Source of the DNA: Verrucomicrobiaceae bacterium
GTDB lineage: Bacteria > Verrucomicrobiota > Verrucomicrobiia > Verrucomicrobiales > Akkermansiaceae
NCBI GenBank assembly: GCA_005787565.1
Contig: SYAP01000088.1
Coordinates: forward strand, 1 to 37,055
Reading direction: 5' to 3'
DNA length: 37,055 bases
Every line of letters begins with the position of its first letter. Position 1 is the stretch's first letter. Under the pieces are notes generated by a model that was not told the origin of the DNA, ran no database searches, and worked only from the letters and a program-made list of their open reading frames with translations. Both the position numbers and the translations under genes were made by a program. Below, piece after piece: positions 16,188-27,731 of the stretch.

Positions 16188-16631
16188 TCACTTCTTGATC
16201 TCCCTCAGCCGCGGCGAAAGAATCTTCCGGTTCATCAAAACAATGCGGTGCACCTCCGAGCCGTTCGCCTTGGTCGAGACCAGGTAATACTCCACCTTTC
16301 GCTCCTCCTTCTCCGGCCCAGTCAGAAGCCGCACCTCCATCACGGCAAAACTCTGCAGTTCGTGATCAGGGTCAATGTCCCGCTGCGCCAACTTGATCGC
16401 CTCGACCATCGAAACTTGCAACTTTCCACCATGATACGAACTTTCCGCCAACAGCACGGCGAGTTCATCCCGCTTGATGACAAATTCCCGCTGAAACTCG
16501 ATCAACTTCCCTTCCCCTTGCACACCCGTGGGACTCGCTGGAACCAGCGCGGGCGTCGACACCGATGGCCCCTGATGAAGCAGAACCTCCTCACCAACCA
16601 ATGAGGAAACTGCCCCAACCCAACCGGCCAA
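16188..16631 (-). CDS. Small exported protein of unknown family
   Basis: A 147-residue frame starting at TTG 16631. I do not recognise the family. The sequence reads as soluble, with a basic C-terminus. Reading upstream in frame gives IKAILVLAGWVGAVSS with no ATG, GTG or TTG start; an ATT at about 16646 would give a better signal peptide. So the true start may be a rare ATT codon or the TTG. It is probably periplasmic. It follows fabV on the same strand after 105 bases. Base composition matches the balanced suc-fabV block and not the C-rich DNA on its other side. Confidence 0.5.
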   Translation of the reverse strand: MAGWVGAVSSLVGEEVLLHQGPSVSTPALVPASPTGVQGEGKLIEFQREFVIKRDELAVLLAESSYHGGKLQVSMVEAIKLAQRDIDPDHELQSFAVMEVRLLTGPEKEERKVEYYLVSTKANGSEVHRIVLMNRKILSPRLREIKK

Positions 16632-16736
16632 AACGAGAATCGCCTTAATTGCTTGAATTCCAACACGCCCAAGGGCATCGTGGCAATCCCGCAGTCAGAG
16701 TTGGCGGACCATTCGGCTACAGCAAGCTACACCCCA

Positions 16737-17927
16737 TCACTGAATCGAAGGCACAGACACCGCAGTATCGGTCTCCTCGCTGTAATCAATGTCTTCAAGC
16801 CCGAAGCCGAACAATCGGAGAAAGCTCGTTTGATACCCTTTGAAATCAGCAAGGTCCTTCAGATTCTCCGTATTCACTTCCTGCCAACGCTCGCCGACGA
16901 GTTTCTGGATCGCAGGAGCCATTTCCCAATCGTCAACCCGGATGCGGCCCGCTTCGTCGGGTTGTGGATCGCCACCGAAAAGCCGGTCGCGGAACAGCCG
17001 GTCCATTTGCTCGATGGTGTCCTCGTGGGTGCCATCGTCCTTCATCACCTTGTAAAGCAGCGAGATGTAAAGCGGAACCACCGGAATCGCCGAACTGGCT
17101 TGCGTCACCAGTGCCTTATTCACCGAAACCCAAGCCTTGCCGCTCAGCGCAGCAAGCTTCTTGTCGAGAGCAGCCTGGGTGCGCTCAAGATCTTCCTTCG
17201 CGCGACCAATCGTGCCGTTCTTGTAAATCGGCCACGTGACTTCCGGCCCAATGTAGGAGTAGGAAACCGTCTGCACACCGGGAGCAAGGGCATCGGCTGC
17301 AATCAGCGCGTCGATCCACATCTCCCAATCCTCACCACCCATCACGGCGATCGTTTGCTCAACATCATCCCCCTGCGCGGGCTCGATGGAGATATCACTG
17401 ACTTCGCCGGTGGTGGTGTTGAGATTCTTGGCCGTGTAGGTCTGCCCGATCGGCTTCAACACGGATTTGTAAACCTCGCCCGTAGTGGGATGCGTGCGGC
17501 GCGGTGAGGCCAAACTGTAGATGACACAATCCACCTGCCCGAGGTCCGCCTTGAGGGTCGCGATGACCTGTTGCTTGATCGCATCCGAGTAGGCATCGCC
17601 GTTGAAGGATTTCGCATAGAGCCCCGCGGCGTGCGCCTGCTTTTCAAAAGCCGCGGAGTTATACCAACCGGCAGTGCCACAACGATCCGGCTCGCCGGGT
17701 TTCTCAAAAAAGACGCCGATGGTCGCAGCCTCGGAACCAAAAGCCGCGGCAATCCGCGAGGAAAGTCCGTATCCGGTCGAGGATCCAATGACGAGCACAC
17801 GCTTCGGACCAGCAGGATTGATTCCGCCACGTTTGACGACGGCGATCTGCTCGGCAACGTGCTGGGCGCATCCATCCGGGTGCGCGGTGGTGCAGATGAA
17901 TCCTCGGATTTTTGGGGCAACGATCAT
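16737..17927 (-). CDS. fabV: Enoyl-ACP/trans-2-enoyl-CoA reductase FabV
   Basis: A 396-residue protein from ATG, the normal FabV length (about 400). FabV performs the last reduction of each fatty-acid elongation cycle using NADH and is known in other bacteria to resist triclosan. The N-terminal MIVAPKIRGFICTTAHPDGC, NADH-binding VLVIGSSTGYGLSSR, and the catalytic Tyr-X8-Lys (Y in PIYKNGTIGRAK to its Lys) are all visible, as is the QASSAIPVVPLYIS stretch. It is downstream of sucA-sucB and a small membrane protein on the same strand, with 76 bases between. Third codon positions look more optimised than in the metal operon, fitting high expression. Confidence 0.94.
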   Translation of the reverse strand: MIVAPKIRGFICTTAHPDGCAQHVAEQIAVVKRGGINPAGPKRVLVIGSSTGYGLSSRIAAAFGSEAATIGVFFEKPGEPDRCGTAGWYNSAAFEKQAHAAGLYAKSFNGDAYSDAIKQQVIATLKADLGQVDCVIYSLASPRRTHPTTGEVYKSVLKPIGQTYTAKNLNTTTGEVSDISIEPAQGDDVEQTIAVMGGEDWEMWIDALIAADALAPGVQTVSYSYIGPEVTWPIYKNGTIGRAKEDLERTQAALDKKLAALSGKAWVSVNKALVTQASSAIPVVPLYISLLYKVMKDDGTHEDTIEQMDRLFRDRLFGGDPQPDEAGRIRVDDWEMAPAIQKLVGERWQEVNTENLKDLADFKGYQTSFLRLFGFGLEDIDYSEETDTAVSVPSIQ

Positions 17928-18003
17928 ACGACGGGAGCTTCCACGCGACAGGCGGAACTGACAATGCCTTTTTAACCCCGTTCACCCCGCAAGACGCCAA
18001 AAA

Positions 18004-18296
18004 TCAATGGCGTGCACGCTGCACCAGGTAGCGGAAGGTGGCGATGACCAACCCAAGACCGGCGACCCCAATGATCAGAATCTCCAACAAAACGACCGCC
18101 AAATACCCCCGGTCAATCACGGCATCAGGATCATCAACACCTCCTGCAGCGAGATGGTCCTCGAAAGTTCGTGAAAGGTAAAACCCGTGCAAAAAGAGAG
18201 CCACAAGTCCCATAAGCAGGAAAACCCCGCTGGAAACGATCATGCGAAGCTCGCGCTTCCCGCCATCCGCCCGACCCGCCTGATGGCTACCCGATT

Positions 18297-18300
<4 letters not shown>
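18004..18300 (-). CDS. Two-helix membrane protein coupled to sucB
   Basis: A 98-residue protein starting at GTG 18300, which overlaps the sucB stop in a GTGA sequence. This four-base overlap supports the start and suggests translational coupling. It has a basic N-terminus (about 20 residues), a helix at about 21-42, a polar loop with acidic residues, and a helix at about 68-88, then a short basic tail. No family is recognised. Its place in the sucAB transcription unit is notable, because 2-oxoglutarate dehydrogenase is normally soluble. It could equally be an unrelated passenger. Confidence 0.6.
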
Positions 18301-19787
<1,487 letters not shown>

Positions 19788-19825
19788 GGAATGAAGGATG
19801 TTGGAAGATTCGAGAGTGGGAGATG

Positions 19826-22585
19826 TTAGATGGAAAAGGCTTCGGCAAGCAGCGCCTTCTGCTCGCGGTAATGCATGGCCTTGGACCCGGCCGCAGGGCT
19901 CGACGCGGTGCCTCGCCCGGCATAACGGACCTTGCTGCCGACGATTTTCTCAAGCCGCGGCGCGACATAGGACCAAGCACCCATGTTGAGCGGCTCCTCC
20001 TGACACCAGACGAAGGTGCTGGCGTTCGGATACTGGCTGATGAGCGCCTCAACCATTTCGTGATGAAACGGATAGAGCTGCTCGATGCGCAGGATGGCCG
20101 TGTTCTGGTTTCCGATTTCCTCACGCTTGGCAGCCAGATCGTAAAAGACCTTGCCGGTGCAGAACACCACCCGGCTGACATCAGCGGTGTTGGCGAAGTT
20201 GCGCGTATCCGGCAAAACTTCCTGAAAACACGTACCCTCAAGGAAATCGCTTTCCTGCGAGACCGCCTCGGCCCGTGTCAGTAGGCTCTTCGGCGTCATC
20301 AAAATGAGAGGCTTGCGGAAATCACGACGCTTCTGGCGGCGCAACGCATGGAAATACTGCGCGGGAGTCGTGAAATTTCCGACAATCATGTTGTTCGCCG
20401 CACACAACTGCAGGAACCGCTCAAGTCGCGCACTGGAATGCTCGGGACCCATCCCTTCGTAGCCGTGCGGCAACAGCATCACCAGATCGCTCGGCGTCTG
20501 CCATTTCGACTCCGCCGAGGAAATGAACTGGTCGATGATCACCTGCGCACCGTTGGAGAAATCACCGAACTGTGCCTCCCAAAGCGTAAGCATGCTCGGA
20601 TATCCCAACGAATACCCATAATCGAAACCGAGCACCGCGAACTCCGAAAGGAAGGAGTTGTAAACGCAGAACTTGGCCTGATCGGCGGACAGATGCTCCA
20701 ATGGAATGTGGCGGTCGCGCGTCTCGTAATCGTAGAAAACCGCATGCCGCTGGGAAAAGGTGCCGCGGCGGCAGTCCTGACCCGATAGACGGACCGGATT
20801 CCCCTCAATCAACAGCGAACCGAATGCCAGCGACTCGGCGAAGGCCCAGTCAATCGGACCACCATCCGCAAGCGCCTCAACCCGACGCGGCACGAAGCGC
20901 TTCGCAAGCGTCGGATGCAAATTGAATCCATCCGGAACGGTGGTGAGAACTTTGCCGATATGCTGGAGTTTCTCCCGCTCGATGCCGGTCGGAACCGGTG
21001 CATGGGAATAATCCTGCTGCTCGATCGCGGTCGATCCGCTGAAAACACTGCGCTCGCCCGATTCCGTTAGGGCCACCATTTTCTGATAGCCCGCTTCGAG
21101 CTTGTCCCAAATCGCCTGCTCAAGAGCATCGGCATCCTCCTCGGCAATCACGCCCTGCTCCACAAGTTGGCGCTTGTAAAGACGACCGAATGTCTCCCGG
21201 TCGGCGATTTTCTTCGAAACAATCGGCTGGGTGAACGCCGCCTGGTCCGCCTCGTTGTGGCCCTGACGACGGTAGCAATACATGTCGATCACGATGTCGC
21301 GCCCGAATTTCTGACGGAATTCCAAAGCAAACTTCGCCGCCCAATAAAGCTCCATCGGCTCCTCGCCATTCACGTGGAGAATCGGTGCCTCGATCATTTT
21401 CGCAACATCCGTCGCGTAAGCCGATGAACGCGCATCCGCAGGGACGGTCGTAAATCCGATCTGGTTGTTGATGATCAGATGAATCGTGCCACCCGTCCGA
21501 TAGCCGGGAAGCTGGGAAAGGTTCAGCACTTCCGCAACGGATCCCTGACCCGCGAACGCGGCATCACCGTGGATCAGAATCGGCAATACGCGCTTGCGGT
21601 CGGTGGCGGAACCGTCATCACCCAACAAACGCTGCCGCGCACGGGCCTTGCCCTCAACCACCGGATTGACAGCCTCAAGATGGCTCGGATTCGCAGCAAG
21701 GCTGACACGGACTGTCCCGTCCGGCAACTCGCGGTTGCTCTCATAACCAAGGTGGTATTTCACATCGCCATCCCCAGCCACAAGGTCCGGTTCATAGTTC
21801 GGAGTGAACTCGTAAAGAATCGTTGTCAGCGTCTTCCTGACAAAATTAGCAAGGATGTTCAAGCGACCCCGGTGCGCCATCCCCATTTCGATCTCCAACA
21901 CGCCCTGCGACGGACAGTTCTCAAGGATCCCGTTCAGAACAACCATCGCGCCTTCACCCCCCTCAAGGGAGAAACGCTTCTCACCAAGGAACTTCTTCCC
22001 GAGGAAATTCTCAAACGCCTCAGCCTCCAAAACCCAACGCAGCGAGTTGATCTTCCGCTCGGCAGGATCGGCCGGACGAAGCGCATGGGCCTCAATGCGC
22101 TCGCGGACCCAATGACGCACCGTCGTGTTGTGAATGTGCATGAACTCGAAGCCGATCAGACCCGAGTAAGTCGCTTCAAGCGCAGCGATCATCTCGCGCA
22201 GCTTCATCTTGTCCCCATGACGAAAAAACGGATTCGACGTCTCACGCTCCAGATCCGCCGCCGTGATGCCCAACTGCTCCAAGCTCAGTCGCGGATTCCG
22301 CTCCGGAGTCTCTTCCAGCGGATTGATGTGCGCCTGCGTGTGCCCAAGCGTGCGGTAGTTGTAAATCAGGCTCACAACCTTCCCATACAATGCCAAGTCA
22401 GCCTCGCTGGCAGCAGGTGCCGCCGCAGCAGCCTCCTCCCGGCGCTTCGCCTGCGCGGCTCCAAGTTCAAACCCTTCGAAAAACGCCGACCAAGTGGGCT
22501 CTACGGACTGTGGGTCCAGACACCATTGGTTGTACTTTTCGTCCAATAAATCCGCGTTGAGCCGGGCCGAGACCGATGAGTTCAT
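19826..22585 (-). CDS. sucA: 2-oxoglutarate dehydrogenase E1
   Basis: A 919-residue thiamine-diphosphate enzyme (E. coli 933) from ATG. It decarboxylates 2-oxoglutarate in the TCA cycle and passes the succinyl group to E2. The N-terminus has the short helix [12 protein letters not shown] typical of E1o. [32 protein letters not shown] and [16 protein letters not shown] are conserved motifs for cofactor and substrate. The C-terminal [10 protein letters not shown] and YAGR.. AS motif are also present. It heads a minus-strand unit with sucB and a small membrane gene. A promoter candidate lies at 22651-22679. Confidence 0.96.
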   Translation of the reverse strand: MNSSVSARLNADLLDEKYNQWCLDPQSVEPTWSAFFEGFELGAAQAKRREEAAAAAPAASEADLALYGKVVSLIYNYRTLGHTQAHINPLEETPERNPRLSLEQLGITAADLERETSNPFFRHGDKMKLREMIAALEATYSGLIGFEFMHIHNTTVRHWVRERIEAHALRPADPAERKINSLRWVLEAEAFENFLGKKFLGEKRFSLEGGEGAMVVLNGILENCPSQGVLEIEMGMAHRGRLNILANFVRKTLTTILYEFTPNYEPDLVAGDGDVKYHLGYESNRELPDGTVRVSLAANPSHLEAVNPVVEGKARARQRLLGDDGSATDRKRVLPILIHGDAAFAGQGSVAEVLNLSQLPGYRTGGTIHLIINNQIGFTTVPADARSSAYATDVAKMIEAPILHVNGEEPMELYWAAKFALEFRQKFGRDIVIDMYCYRRQGHNEADQAAFTQPIVSKKIADRETFGRLYKRQLVEQGVIAEEDADALEQAIWDKLEAGYQKMVALTESGERSVFSGSTAIEQQDYSHAPVPTGIEREKLQHIGKVLTTVPDGFNLHPTLAKRFVPRRVEALADGGPIDWAFAESLAFGSLLIEGNPVRLSGQDCRRGTFSQRHAVFYDYETRDRHIPLEHLSADQAKFCVYNSFLSEFAVLGFDYGYSLGYPSMLTLWEAQFGDFSNGAQVIIDQFISSAESKWQTPSDLVMLLPHGYEGMGPEHSSARLERFLQLCAANNMIVGNFTTPAQYFHALRRQKRRDFRKPLILMTPKSLLTRAEAVSQESDFLEGTCFQEVLPDTRNFANTADVSRVVFCTGKVFYDLAAKREEIGNQNTAILRIEQLYPFHHEMVEALISQYPNASTFVWCQEEPLNMGAWSYVAPRLEKIVGSKVRYAGRGTASSPAAGSKAMHYREQKALLAEAFSI

Positions 22586-22650
22586 GAGGTGAAATAGAAA
22601 TTCAGCGGGCTGACCGCGAATTTCCCGCTTGGCCCGCCGCGCACAGGGCT

Positions 22651-22679
22651 TAGTTAAGGGGCGGCATCCGGCTCGTCAA
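22651..22679 (-). promoter_or_regulatory. sucA: Candidate sucA promoter
   Basis: On the minus strand TTGACG (22679-22674) is followed after 17 bases by TAACTA (22656-22651), or after 16 bases by TTAACT. The -35 is close to the sigma-70 consensus; the -10 is poor. Transcription from here would give a leader of about 60 bases before the sucA start at 22585. It is the best such match in the 141-base divergent gap between sucA and the ABC ATPase gene. Confidence 0.4.
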
Positions 22680-22726
22680 CCGAACATCCGTTAAATGTGG
22701 AGGCCAAACATTCTCAATTCCCACCC

Positions 22727-23659
22727 ATGATCCAAGTCAATCAGCTTACGAAACGATTCGCTCGCCACGAAGCCGTGCGCGGCATCACGTTTTCCGTCGA
22801 ACGCGGCGAAGTCGTCGGATTCCTCGGACCCAACGGAGCTGGCAAAACCACCACCCTCCGGATGATCACCGGATACCTCCCACCCACCTCCGGCGCCGCA
22901 ACCGTCGCAGGCTTCGATATCTTCCGCCAATCTATCGACGCCCGCCGCAAAATCGGCTACATGCCCGAAAACGTCCCCCTCTACGAAGAAATGCGCGTCA
23001 AGGAATACCTCCGCTTCCGCGCCCAACTCAAAGGCCTCGCCGGTGGCGATGCCCGCCGAAGGGTCGGCGAAGTCCTCGACACCTGCGGCCTCGAAGGCGT
23101 CCGCCGCAAAATGATCAAAACCCTCTCAAAAGGCTACCGACAACGCGTCGGACTCGCCGATGCTCTCGTCCACGACCCGGAACTCCTCATCCTCGACGAA
23201 CCCACCAACGGCCTCGACCCCATCCAAATCCGCCAAATCCGCGAACTCATCCGCCACCTCGCCCAAAAACACACCGTCATGGTCTCCACCCACATCCTCC
23301 CGGAAGTGGAAATGACCTGCAACCGCGTCATCATCATCGACGGCGGCAAAATCAAAGCCGCTGACACCCCCGCAAACCTCATCAGCGGCATGCGCGCCGC
23401 AGGCCGCGTCCAACTCGAACTCAAAGCCGACCCCGAAGTCGCGTCAGGCGCACTCTCCAGACTCGATGGCGTGAAAAAAGTCACCCCGGAACCACTCGAA
23501 GACGGATGGCAACGCTGCATCGTCTGGATCGACTCCGGCACCGACGCCCGCGAACGCATCCACAACCTATGCGCCCAATACGGCTGGCCCGTCCGATCAC
23601 TCTTCCGACACGAAGCCACTCTCGAAGACGTCTTCGTCGAACTAACTCGCCGCGACTGA
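22727..23659 (+). CDS. ABC transporter ATPase, ABC-2/GldA-like
   Basis: A 310-residue ATPase from the ATG at 22727; a GTG 30 bases earlier is in frame but adds residues unlike the family. Walker A GPNGAGKTT is at 34-42, signature LSKGYRQR at 133-140, Walker B LLILDEPTNGLDP at 153-165, and the switch His in VSTHILPEVE. The roughly 80 residues after the ATPase core (from about 225) resemble the regulatory tail of ABC-2 ATPases such as GldA. No permease gene adjoins it, and the next gene is on the opposite strand. The partner must be elsewhere, so the substrate is unknown. Confidence 0.85.
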   Translation: MIQVNQLTKRFARHEAVRGITFSVERGEVVGFLGPNGAGKTTTLRMITGYLPPTSGAATVAGFDIFRQSIDARRKIGYMPENVPLYEEMRVKEYLRFRAQLKGLAGGDARRRVGEVLDTCGLEGVRRKMIKTLSKGYRQRVGLADALVHDPELLILDEPTNGLDPIQIRQIRELIRHLAQKHTVMVSTHILPEVEMTCNRVIIIDGGKIKAADTPANLISGMRAAGRVQLELKADPEVASGALSRLDGVKKVTPEPLEDGWQRCIVWIDSGTDARERIHNLCAQYGWPVRSLFRHEATLEDVFVELTRRD

Positions 23660-23667
23660 CTCCTCGC

Positions 23668-24204
23668 TTACCCGATCCAGAAAACGTCCAAAACGAACCA
23701 AAGGATCATCAGAAATCCCACAAGGATCTTCACCCCCATCCCGGCCAACGTCCCCACCACCGAGCCCACACCCGAAATCATCGCCGGTCGCGTCTCTTTC
23801 TTCTCAAACGCAATCTCCCCGATAAACGCCCCCAACAACGGCCCCAGCACCAGCCCGAACGGGAAGAAAAACAAACCCACGATACTGCCAACAAAAGCAC
23901 CCACCGCACCCCAGCGACTCCCCCCGAACCACTTCGCACCAGCCGCTCCGCTGAAAAACTCGAACGCCTGGGACGCAGCCATCAGCACCACGAGGATCAA
24001 AAACGACCACCACCTCAATCCCGACTCCTCCGCTCCCAGCATCATCCGATGCGCCACCCCAGCGATCAGCAAAATCAAATGCCCCGGCAAAATCGGCAAA
24101 ACACAGCCGATCAACCCCGCCACCAGCAGGCAAACCGTCACCACCCATGCCAGCCCGGTGCCAACCGACCCAGCCCATTGATCAATAAACTCAGACACGC
24201 CCAT
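23668..24204 (-). CDS. DUF456 membrane protein
   Basis: A 178-residue protein from ATG with about five hydrophobic segments. The CVLPILPGHLILLIAGV segment and the Gly-rich FFPFGLVLGPLLGAFIGE segment (both shortened family hallmarks) identify DUF456. The glycine zipper-like GAVGAFVGSIVG run is typical. Its function is not known. It is convergent with the ABC ATPase gene and divergent from tamB; the tamB start is 78 bases from its own start. Confidence 0.8.
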   Translation of the reverse strand: MGVSEFIDQWAGSVGTGLAWVVTVCLLVAGLIGCVLPILPGHLILLIAGVAHRMMLGAEESGLRWWSFLILVVLMAASQAFEFFSGAAGAKWFGGSRWGAVGAFVGSIVGLFFFPFGLVLGPLLGAFIGEIAFEKKETRPAMISGVGSVVGTLAGMGVKILVGFLMILWFVLDVFWIG

Positions 24205-24281
24205 CGTGTTACCCTATCATCCTGATCCATGCAACCAGAGGGATTGACCCAGCCCTCTTCCACGGCGATTGTCTCCCTACC

Positions 24282-27200
24282 TTGGAGCCAACCACTACCG
24301 ATACCCAACCCAAACAACCGCGCAAATCGCGGCGGCGCTTGCGGCGTGTCGGATGCTTCCTCGCCATCCTCTTCCTCGGTGCCCTTTGGCTCAACGGCCC
24401 CGGCCTCCGCTGGCTCGCCCCCAAAATCGCCAAACCCTTCCTCGCCAAAGCCGGCCTCTCCGGCTCCTTCAGCCTCGAAGGATCCCTCACCGGCGGCCTC
24501 TCCATCCACGACCTCTCACTCTCAGGAAACGCGGAAATCCAACACCTCTCCATCCACCGCGCCACCCCTGACTACCGCCTCAGCGAACTCATAAACGGAA
24601 AACTCCGCGGCCTCGATGCCCATGGCATCCATCTAACCATCCGCCTGTTGGAAAAACCCGACGAGGAATCCAAACCTCCCGACCTCTCGAAGATCTTCGA
24701 AACCGTCCGCTCCATCCGCCAACACGCCATCCCTCTCGACCTCCGAGTCGCAGACCTCCAGCTCACCATCCTCCGCGACGAATCCACCGTCTTCTCCCTC
24801 GGAAAATCCACCCTCACCCACCAGCCCGATAATCCGGCCATCACCCTCGACATCGGCCCCATCTCAGCCATCGAAACCCTCGAACTCGAACCCCAGAAAA
24901 CCCTCATCACCTGGCAGGAAAACCAACTCTCCCTAAACCGAATCGAACCCTGGCCCAAAGTCACCCTCCAGAACCTCGACCTCGATCTATCAGAAACCTC
25001 ACCCGGCCAAATCTCCGCCGAACTCGGCCTGCTCGACGCCATCTTCGATCTCGAAACCACCTCAAACCTCCAGTCCGCCACCCTCCGCCTCCGCGAAGGC
25101 CTCCTCGACCTCCCCGAAGTCGCAAAAACCTTCGGCTTCGAAATCCCGGCCAAAGCTCAACTCACCTCATTCTCCCTCGAAATCGACGACATCCTCCCCT
25201 CCCCACTCCTCGCCACCGGCGAAATCCAAACAGTCCTCGAATCCGTCACCTGCCAGGACTGGTCCGTCGACGAACTCATCATCGGCACAAACCTCGGAAC
25301 CGACACCGGAAAAATCGCACTCCGCACCGTCCTCCACGATGCCCCGATCACCCTCGACTCCACCATCAACCTCATCCGCACCGAACTCACCATCACCCCC
25401 ATCGATGCCACCGGCACCTTCCGCAGCGAAAACCTCCCCGCCCTCATCCGCGGCCTCGCCTCCCGCTTCCCAACCCTCGACCCCAACGCCACCCTCCCCG
25501 CCTCATCCCTCCTCAGCGAATTCTCCGTCGCCTTCGAGGACTCGAAACCAAGCATCGCCACCGCATCCCTCTCCATCACCCCCGAGGAACGCACCGCCGC
25601 CAGCTCCATCGAAATCTCCGCCGATTGGATACCAAATACCCCAATCACCGCCGCACTCAACGTCGACGGCCTCATTCTAACAGGCTCATACGACCCCGAT
25701 CCCCAAACCTACTCCGCAGACCTCAAAACCATCGGCTTCCGCAGCCCGCGCATCGCCCCATGGCTCGCCGCCGCCCGCATCATCCCTCCCGGCGACCTCA
25801 CCCTGACCGCCAGCGCCAAGGCCTCCGGAAATCTGAAATCCGCCACCCACACCGGCACCACCAACATCGAATCCGCCGAATGGATCAAGCCCGATCAACT
25901 TCCCCTCCGCGCCACCGGCAGCCTCTCCCACGACTGGCCCGGCCGCGTCCAGGCCTCCAACCTCCTCATCCAGCGCGCCGATCAATCCATCCGCCTCCAG
26001 GCTCTCCTCGCTGACAACCGCCTCGAACTAACAGAACTCCTCTGGCTCAACGGCGAAACCGAAATGGCCACCGCCGATGCCACCATCCCCGTCCCCGAGG
26101 ACTTCTCCAAATGGCCCGAAATGATCTCCAAAGACACCCGCCCCTTCACCCTATCCATCGAAACCCGCGAACTCTCCTTCGCAACCCTCGACCCCTGGCT
26201 CCCTCCCTCCGCAAAACTCGATCCCTCCGCCAAAGGAAAACTCTCCATCCAAGCCAGCGGCTCATTCGCAGACCCCAAAATTCAAGCCACCCTCGAAACC
26301 CGAAACCTCCGCTCACCCAGCGCCCCACAACTCCCACCCGCCGATCTCAAACTCCAGCTCAAATCCAACGCCGGAACCCTCACCCTCAACGGCGAAGCCA
26401 CCGCCCCGGACTTCGCCCCCGCCATCTTCCTCGCCACCATCCCATTCCGCCCCTCCGCATGGGCGGAAAACCCCGACGCTTTCCTCAAGCAACCCCTATC
26501 AGTAAAACTCGACCTCCCGCGCCTCGACCTCTCACGCTTCACCGCCCTCGTCCCCACACTCCGCGAACTCAAAGGCACCCTCATCTCCAACGCCACCGTC
26601 ACCGGCACCCCCGCCAAACCGGAAATCCTCGGAAAAATCTCCCTCGAAGGCGGCGCGATCACCTTCAACAACTCATCCGTCCCCGCCATCAAGGAAATCA
26701 CCGCGAACATCGAAGCCACACTCGCCTCAATCAAACTCAAACAACTCTCCGCCACCTCCTCCGGCGGAACCTTAAACGCATCCGGCACTCTAACACTCGA
26801 TCGCGGGAAACCCGCAAACATCGACCTCCAGCTCACCGGCGACCACCTCCCCGCCATCCGCAACGAATCCCTCATCGTCCGCACCAATGCCAACCTCCGC
26901 CTAACAGGGACCTGGCAGCAAGCCACCCTCAACGGAACCGTCGGCCTCGTCGACAGCATCTTCTATCGCGATATCGAACTCCTACCCATCGGCGCTCCGT
27001 TCAATGCCCCTTCCGCCGCATCACTCCCCCGCATCGATGTCACGCCCACCACAACCGCCCTTCCCGCACCTTTCGGCTCCTGGAAAATCAACGTCACCGC
27101 CACCACCGAAGAACCGTTCCTCATTCGCGGCAACCTCGCCGCCGGACAAGTCAACGCTGCCCTCCGCATCGGCGGCACCTTCGACAAACCCCTCCCGGAT

Positions 27201-27731
27201 GGCACCGTCCGCGTCGAAGACTTCCGCGCCGCACTCCCATTCAGCACCCTGACCGCACGCTCAGGCACCCTCGTCTTCACCCCCGCAAACGGCTGGGACC
27301 CCGTCATCGAAGCCCGCGCAAAAGCCGAACCCCGCCCCTACCGCGTCGATGCCTACGTCTACGGCCGCCTCTCAAGTCCTCAACTCGTTCTCACCTCCAA
27401 CCCGCCCATGCCGGAGAACGAAATCATGACCCTCCTCGCCACCGGCACCACCACCACCCAACTCGAAAATCCGCAAGCCGCCTCATCCCGCGCCCTCCAA
27501 CTGTTAGCCGAGGAAGTCCGCCGCGGCCGCGTCAGATTCAGCCGCCAGCTCAGACCTCTGTTAGGGCTGTTGGACAACGTCGACTTCAGCCTCGCGGAAA
27601 CCGATCCATATGACGGCGATTCCTATTCCACCGCCACCCTCTCCATCACCGACCGCTGGTTTCTCTCCGCCGGTATGGGAACCGCCGGAGACACCCGCGT
27701 CCTCGCCATCTGGCGCATCTCCTTCCGCTGA
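24282..27731 (+). CDS. tamB: TamB-like inter-membrane transport/assembly protein
   Basis: A 1149-residue protein with a TTG start, needed to keep the N-terminal anchor; no ATG precedes the membrane helix. Residues 1-23 are basic, about 24-40 form a signal anchor, and the rest is a long series of beta-strand repeats typical of AsmA/TamB proteins that span the periplasm. The C-terminal 350 residues form the TamB domain, with VRVEDFRAALPFSTLTARSG, FTP.NGWDPVIEARA, and NPPMPENEIMTLLATG. TamB works with TamA in outer-membrane protein insertion and in lipid transfer to the outer membrane. Its stop overlaps the tamA start by one base (TGATG). Confidence 0.88.
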   Translation: MEPTTTDTQPKQPRKSRRRLRRVGCFLAILFLGALWLNGPGLRWLAPKIAKPFLAKAGLSGSFSLEGSLTGGLSIHDLSLSGNAEIQHLSIHRATPDYRLSELINGKLRGLDAHGIHLTIRLLEKPDEESKPPDLSKIFETVRSIRQHAIPLDLRVADLQLTILRDESTVFSLGKSTLTHQPDNPAITLDIGPISAIETLELEPQKTLITWQENQLSLNRIEPWPKVTLQNLDLDLSETSPGQISAELGLLDAIFDLETTSNLQSATLRLREGLLDLPEVAKTFGFEIPAKAQLTSFSLEIDDILPSPLLATGEIQTVLESVTCQDWSVDELIIGTNLGTDTGKIALRTVLHDAPITLDSTINLIRTELTITPIDATGTFRSENLPALIRGLASRFPTLDPNATLPASSLLSEFSVAFEDSKPSIATASLSITPEERTAASSIEISADWIPNTPITAALNVDGLILTGSYDPDPQTYSADLKTIGFRSPRIAPWLAAARIIPPGDLTLTASAKASGNLKSATHTGTTNIESAEWIKPDQLPLRATGSLSHDWPGRVQASNLLIQRADQSIRLQALLADNRLELTELLWLNGETEMATADATIPVPEDFSKWPEMISKDTRPFTLSIETRELSFATLDPWLPPSAKLDPSAKGKLSIQASGSFADPKIQATLETRNLRSPSAPQLPPADLKLQLKSNAGTLTLNGEATAPDFAPAIFLATIPFRPSAWAENPDAFLKQPLSVKLDLPRLDLSRFTALVPTLRELKGTLISNATVTGTPAKPEILGKISLEGGAITFNNSSVPAIKEITANIEATLASIKLKQLSATSSGGTLNASGTLTLDRGKPANIDLQLTGDHLPAIRNESLIVRTNANLRLTGTWQQATLNGTVGLVDSIFYRDIELLPIGAPFNAPSAASLPRIDVTPTTTALPAPFGSWKINVTATTEEPFLIRGNLAAGQVNAALRIGGTFDKPLPDGTVRVEDFRAALPFSTLTARSGTLVFTPANGWDPVIEARAKAEPRPYRVDAYVYGRLSSPQLVLTSNPPMPENEIMTLLATGTTTTQLENPQAASSRALQLLAEEVRRGRVRFSRQLRPLLGLLDNVDFSLAETDPYDGDSYSTATLSITDRWFLSAGMGTAGDTRVLAIWRISFR

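Noticed and set aside
22697-22726. Earlier GTG start for the ABC ATPase
   Set aside because: It adds ten residues not seen in the family; the ATG at 22727 begins exactly at the conserved N-terminal strand.
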